From JBBITI01 sp963735055 (GTDB lineage Bacteria > Chloroflexota > Dehalococcoidia > Dehalococcoidales > UBA2162), in contig CAVTJN010000017.1 of assembly GCA_963735055.1 (NCBI GenBank), forward strand, positions 124,001 through 188,000: a DNA stretch of 64,000 nucleotides. The letters run 5' to 3'. The notes below the pieces were generated by a model. It saw nothing but the letters and a program-made list of their open reading frames with translations. It made no database searches and was not told the origin of the DNA. Below are positions 63,044 to 64,000 of this stretch, one piece after another. Made by a program: the position numbers and the translations under genes. The number at the start of each line of letters is the position of its first letter. Positions within the stretch are counted from its first letter, which is position 1.

Positions 63044-64000
63044 CTATCGATAGACTCCGTATTCTCTGGTGAACTCGATCATCGCTTTCAGATTGTCCGG
63101 TTTGACCGATTCTGTCGAACTCCTGGGTGACAAGATGAAGCCCCCGCCTTTGCCAACATAGTCAATGAGCTTCTTGCAGTAGTCCTTCACTTCCTGGACG
63201 GTACCCGTCTGGAGGAGCGTCGAAGGGACGTTTCCCTGTATACAGAGATGGTCGCGCAGAATGTCTTTGGCCCGGTAGATGTCGGTCCGGTCGACGTGCA
63301 CCAGGATAGAGCCCTTCGGGAAGTCGAGGAGATATTCCATTCGGGAGTCGCAGTTGCCTTCGAAGAAGATGCAGGGCGTCATGCCATTACCGACGAGACT
63401 GTGCACCAGCTTGCTGAAGGTCGGCCAGTAGTACCTGTCAAACTGCTTTTTGGACAGGAAGTCGTCCGAGCCGCGGGTGACGGTCATGAACACCCTTATG
63501 TTGCCGAACTGATTCGGCCGGGGCGCCGGCCGGTCCAGCGTCATCTGAAGGATCTTGTCGCAGGCCGCCAGCACCTTGTCCGGCTGGCGGAACATGTCCG
63601 CCATCAGGCCGCTCATTCCCCTTATCCCGAAGGACATGAGATCGTAGGGTGGCATGGCGGCGTACTGGGTATACTGCGGCACGCCCATATCGAGCAACAT
63701 CCGGGCAAACTGCGCCTGACGCTTTTGGTACCTCCTCAGTTCGCGTCCTGTCTTCTGCAGGATACTGACGGCCCGGGCGACGTGGGGCGACGACAGCGCC
63801 AGGGCAAGCTGTTGTGCCCCGCCAGACCCCCACCCCAGTTCAGACAGCCTCGGAAGCTCAGCCAGCCCGGCGAGATCATCGGCGGCCCGCGAGAAGTTGA
63901 CTCTAAGCTTGTAGTCAGACGGATCCTGGAGGAAGGCGTCATATTCGTCGGCCTTCATGTTCTCGACTTCGATGGACTGCTGGCTTGAGTGCTCGTCGAG
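63044..64000 (-). CDS. Uroporphyrinogen decarboxylase-like protein, start beyond window
   Basis: Open through the right window edge on the minus strand, so the N-terminus is missing; an ATG at 63958 is internal, not necessarily the start. The visible 304 residues show the URO-D-type barrel (LMSFGIRGMSGLMADMFRQP, FFEGNCDSRMEYLLDFPKGS, LCIQGNVPSTLLQTGTVQEV, ILSPRSSTESVKPDN). In anaerobes many such proteins are corrinoid-dependent methyltransferases rather than haem enzymes; the cobO gene in the window fits that. Confidence 0.82.
   Translation of the reverse strand, partial: LDEHSSQQSIEVENMKADEYDAFLQDPSDYKLRVNFSRAADDLAGLAELPRLSELGWGSGGAQQLALALSSPHVARAVSILQKTGRELRRYQKRQAQFARMLLDMGVPQYTQYAAMPPYDLMSFGIRGMSGLMADMFRQPDKVLAACDKILQMTLDRPAPRPNQFGNIRVFMTVTRGSDDFLSKKQFDRYYWPTFSKLVHSLVGNGMTPCIFFEGNCDSRMEYLLDFPKGSILVHVDRTDIYRAKDILRDHLCIQGNVPSTLLQTGTVQEVKDYCKKLIDYVGKGGGFILSPRSSTESVKPDNLKAMIEFTREYGVYR

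Overview
The window is GC-rich, gene-dense bacterial chromosome with no phage, insertion sequence or CRISPR array that I can see. The gene content suggests a monoderm, largely anaerobic bacterium, most likely Chloroflexota and perhaps Dehalococcoidia. Pointers are a heliorhodopsin (known from monoderms), a giant MalT/SARP-type regulator, two-[4Fe-4S] DUF362 ferredoxin, a uroporphyrinogen-decarboxylase-like corrinoid-type protein, an Fe/Mn superoxide dismutase, and an anaerobic aromatic-ring pathway. This assignment is inference from family content, not from a marker gene. Promoters follow a TTGACN - 17/18 bp - TANNNT pattern, and several sit 4-8 bp in front of the start codon (leaderless mRNAs).

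Layout. 1-5.3 kb: XRE regulator, a 38-aa lysine-rich protein, a diguanylate cyclase with receiver domain, a DUF362 ferredoxin, CCA-adding enzyme and a zinc-ribbon protein. 5.4-14 kb: two FAD oxidoreductases around a STAS/DUF1990-like fusion, heliorhodopsin, two coiled-coil proteins, a type IV pilin, a ThiF/MoeB-type E1 enzyme and a flavodoxin. 14.1-21.9 kb: a candidate small RNA or attenuator in front of a peptide/solute-binding lipoprotein interrupted by one in-frame TGA; then, on the other strand, a phenylacetate-CoA ligase - ACT protein - molybdopterin oxidoreductase operon; then a PAP2-like protein and a collapsed metallophosphoesterase. 21.9-28.6 kb: HAD hydrolase, Fn3/CARDB surface protein, SDR, ParA plus coiled-coil partner, and a run of terminators.

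28.7-36.5 kb is a catabolic island: had, oah and dch, the three enzymes that take cyclohexa-1,5-diene-1-carbonyl-CoA to 3-hydroxypimelyl-CoA in anaerobic benzoate degradation, followed by a NarL-type two-component pair and a PaaX-type repressor. No benzoyl-CoA reductase is in the window. 36.6-42.7 kb holds the most unusual system: a 1,077-aa MalT-like ATPase/TPR/SARP regulator lying between two promoters that carry almost identical tandem GGTAAGAG boxes with 11-bp spacing. One promoter drives an unknown 244-aa protein and the other a 39-aa hydrophobic peptide followed by a DUF5317 membrane protein. I propose a peptide-responsive SARP circuit.

42.8-64 kb is mostly housekeeping: zinc-ribbon protein, FAD enzyme, cysteine synthase, XTP pyrophosphatase, cobalamin adenosyltransferase, MBL hydrolases, a MoxR-DUF58-transglutaminase operon, superoxide dismutase, ferredoxin and zinc-ribbon pair, RidA, VOC protein, Crp/Fnr regulator, HNH-like protein, MFS exporter, a BioF2-like acyltransferase, a GT4 glycosyltransferase, tRNA-Lys(CTT), an SDR, a DUF998 protein and a URO-D-like gene cut by the window end.

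Sequence quality matters here. At least sixteen reading-frame breaks interrupt otherwise well conserved genes; nearly all are one extra base, often a duplicate of its neighbour. One gene also contains a diverged 46-bp tandem copy that looks like two strain haplotypes joined together. I annotate these genes as single spans and read most breaks as assembly errors.
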